Assembly: GCA_001602885.1 (NCBI GenBank)
Contig: LUZH01000051.1
Coordinates: 1-6,276, forward strand
Direction: 5' to 3'
DNA length: 6,276 nt
From: Bacteroidales bacterium Bact_16
GTDB taxonomy: Bacteria; Bacteroidota; Bacteroidia; Bacteroidales; UBA932
Positions 5,294 through 6,276 of the stretch are shown here, piece by piece. The position numbers were made by a program, and so were the translations under genes. Positions within the stretch are counted from its first letter, which is position 1, and each line of letters opens with the position of its first letter. The notes beneath the pieces were generated by a model that ran no database searches, was not told the DNA's origin, and worked only from the letters and a program-made list of their open reading frames with translations.

Positions 5294-5299
5294 TACGGC

Positions 5300-5785
5300 C
5301 TACTCGCCGTCGATGAAGCTCTGGAGGTATTCCCGGAGGTCGCCGCCGAAGTCGTCGACGAACCAGTCGCCGGACTCATAGACGAGCTGGAGGGTGAGCT
5401 GGCCGGCGTGCGTGACGGTGGCGGTGGAGTCGGTGACGGCGTCCACGGACTTGACCGAGCAGGTGAACTCCACGTCATCCTGCGACTGGGTCCAGGGATC
5501 GCAGTCCAGGACGATATAATCCTCGCCCGCGGCGTCCTGCGCCCGGGCCAGCAGAGACTTGAAGCCCGCGGAGCAGTAGGTGTCCGTCAGGTCGGTTTTG
5601 TCCGTGAACACCCGCATGCCGTTCTCATCGACTACCTTCGTCAGATAGCGGCCGTAGATGGTCTCGACGCGCTCACGGATGTAGGCGTCGGTGTGCTTGG
5701 CGGCGTCGGCTTTCTTCGCCCCGCCGTTGCAGGCCGTCAGCAGCAGGACTGCTGCGGTAAAAATGAAATAAAAGGTATTTTTCAT
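5300..5785 (-). CDS. Small lipoprotein, possibly DUF3828-like
   Basis: A 161-residue protein with a lipoprotein signal peptide: MKN, a hydrophobic stretch at 4-16 and a lipobox LTAC with C19 as the lipidation site. The mature part has a helical start (HTDAYIRERVETIYGRYL), CDPWTQSQDDVEFTCSVKSV at about 95-114, and an ending LTLQLVYESGDWFVDDFGGDL. The DPW-QD block and the ExGDWxxDDF ending recall DUF3828-type Bacteroidota lipoproteins with an NTF2-like fold. This is recognition by eye and uncertain. The residues after the cysteine (NGGAKKADA) lack the acidic cluster reported for surface-exported Bacteroidota lipoproteins, so a periplasm-facing location is more likely. No catalytic motif is seen. 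It is a single-gene unit with its own promoter and terminator. Confidence 0.82.
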   Translation of the reverse strand: MKNTFYFIFTAAVLLLTACNGGAKKADAAKHTDAYIRERVETIYGRYLTKVVDENGMRVFTDKTDLTDTYCSAGFKSLLARAQDAAGEDYIVLDCDPWTQSQDDVEFTCSVKSVDAVTDSTATVTHAGQLTLQLVYESGDWFVDDFGGDLREYLQSFIDGE

Positions 5786-5789
5786 AATG

Positions 5790-5797
5790 CAAAATTA
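5790..5797 (-). promoter_or_regulatory. Putative -7 element of the lipoprotein gene, 4 nt before ATG
   Basis: On the minus strand TAATTTTG (5797-5790) matches TAnnTTTG fully and ends 4 nt before the ATG at 5785, implying a leaderless or near-leaderless transcript. No TTTG is found at the usual distance upstream. The element sits inside the dyad AATGC-N7-GCATT (5786-5802), which could be a regulator site or chance. Confidence 0.5.
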
Positions 5798-5817
5798 GCA
5801 TTTTTCGCGGACAAGTG

Positions 5818-5848
5818 TTTGAAAGCCAGCCAGCATTTTGTACATTTA
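5818..5848 (+). promoter_or_regulatory. Probable promoter of the alpha/beta-hydrolase-type gene
   Basis: TTTG (5818-5821) is followed after exactly 19 nt by TACATTTA (5841-5848), which matches TAnnTTTG except for the last base. Transcription would begin around 5852-5855, giving a leader of about 30 nt. The octamer TACATTTA recurs at 5854-5861 and 5875-5882, downstream of the predicted -7 element. Confidence 0.5.
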
Positions 5849-5886
5849 CGAGCTACATTTAATTAAACCAATACTACATTTAAGCA

Positions 5887-6276
5887 ATGAAAAAAATCCT
5901 TTCCGCAGCGATTCTGCTGCTCGCCTCCTTCTCCCTGGCATCCGCGCAGACCGGCACCTGGTCCGGCGACGTCGAAGTCCAGGGGATGAAACTCGGTATC
6001 GTTTTCCACTTTGAAGAAGAGAATCCCACGATGGACGTCCCCGACCAGGGCGCCAAGGGGCTTCCCATCCAGCTCACGCGGCCCGAGGAGGGCAAGGTGA
6101 GCGTCAAGATCCCGTCCATCGCCGCCTCCTACGAGGGGCAGCTCCAGGACGGAAAGATCGTGGGCAGTTTCTCGCAGATGGGCGCTTCCCTGCCCCTCAC
6201 CCTCACGCCGGGCCTGCGGAAGCTGAACCGGCCGCAGACGCCCGTCGGGCCGTTCCCCTACGCGCAGGAGGAAGTC
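5887..6276 (+). CDS. Secreted alpha/beta-hydrolase-type protein, N-terminal part
   Basis: The frame from ATG 5887 is open for 130 codons and runs off the right edge. It begins with a signal peptide (MKKILSAAILLLASFSLASA, probable cleavage before QTG), so the product is exported to the periplasm or beyond. The mature start reads as a beta-rich domain: GTWSGDVEVQGMKLGIVFHF, then MDVPDQGAKGLPI, ASYEGQLQDGKIVGSFSQMG and LPLTL. It then reaches the linker RPQTPVGPFPYAQEEV. This N-terminal module and RPQ-P-PYxxEEV linker are typical of Bacteroidota exported alpha/beta hydrolases, often annotated as dipeptidyl aminopeptidase- or acyltransferase-like, in which the hydrolase domain follows. The catalytic Ser-Asp-His lie outside the window, so activity and substrate cannot be judged. 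It is divergent from the lipoprotein gene. Confidence 0.8.
   Translation, partial: MKKILSAAILLLASFSLASAQTGTWSGDVEVQGMKLGIVFHFEEENPTMDVPDQGAKGLPIQLTRPEEGKVSVKIPSIAASYEGQLQDGKIVGSFSQMGASLPLTLTPGLRKLNRPQTPVGPFPYAQEEV

Larger units (their letters stand above)
4877..5299. other. Gene-free convergent intergenic region rich in inverted repeats
   Basis: This 423-bp stretch separates the stop of the DUF4301 gene (+) from the stop of the lipoprotein gene (-). I find no credible protein gene; the short open frames reflect repeat content and have no family-like sequence. From left to right it holds a REP-like motif, an AT-rich hairpin, a long nested terminator, a GC-rich hairpin, a second GC-rich hairpin, a three-copy 16-nt repeat with competing stems, and a second bidirectional terminator. 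Such density exceeds what two convergent genes need for termination and suggests accumulated interspersed palindromic elements or a structured RNA. Confidence 0.75.

Noticed and set aside
5012..5381. Small plus-strand frames of 66 and 92 codons in the intergenic block
   Set aside because: The peptides are translations of the hairpins and the 16-nt repeats (AEDVP or RKTSQ appear twice for that reason); no start context or homology.
5408..5866. A 152-codon plus-strand frame opposite the lipoprotein gene
   Set aside because: Antisense to a gene with a clear lipoprotein signal and a correctly placed terminator.

Overview
The window looks like chromosomal DNA from a high-GC member of the Bacteroidales (phylum Bacteroidota). 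The protein families point there: a Bacteroidota-type YebC, a single-membrane-pass TPR protein divergent from recF, a recF/DUF721/pdxB cluster, and DUF4301. So do the promoter-like sequences, which fit the Bacteroidota pattern TTTG-N19-TAnnTTTG rather than the E. coli -35/-10 boxes. Coding sequence is strongly GC-rich at third codon positions, so long but meaningless antisense ORFs are common. The three longer intergenic segments are partly AT-rich. I see no rRNA, tRNA, CRISPR array, transposase, phage gene or defence system.

Layout. (1) Positions 1-860, minus strand: a membrane-anchored TPR protein followed after 3 nt by the start of yebC, which runs off the left edge. (2) 861-933: a compact divergent promoter region in which the two opposing promoters share bases. 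(3) 934-4876, plus strand: a tight four-gene array of recF, a DUF721/DciA-like gene, pdxB and a DUF4301 gene. The first two junctions are 4-nt ATGA overlaps and the last gap is 21 nt. (4) 4877-5299: a gene-free stretch between convergent genes, packed with inverted repeats: a REP-like motif, two bidirectional terminators, further hairpins, and three copies of a 16-nt repeat. (5) 5300-5785, minus strand: a small lipoprotein. (6) 5786-5886: a second divergent promoter region. (7) 5887 to the right edge, plus strand: the N-terminal part of a secreted alpha/beta-hydrolase-type protein.

How the genes fit together. RecF (gap repair and recombination) and the DUF721 protein (helicase-loader-like family) are a replication/repair pair. 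PdxB is a vitamin B6 biosynthesis enzyme, and DUF4301 is uncharacterised; their link to replication is probably only co-transcription. The most interesting points are a PdxB lacking its catalytic arginine, nucleotidyltransferase-like motif order in DUF4301, the overlapping and apparently nearly leaderless promoters, and the hairpin/repeat block at 4877-5299. I did not find a convincing new multi-gene system.
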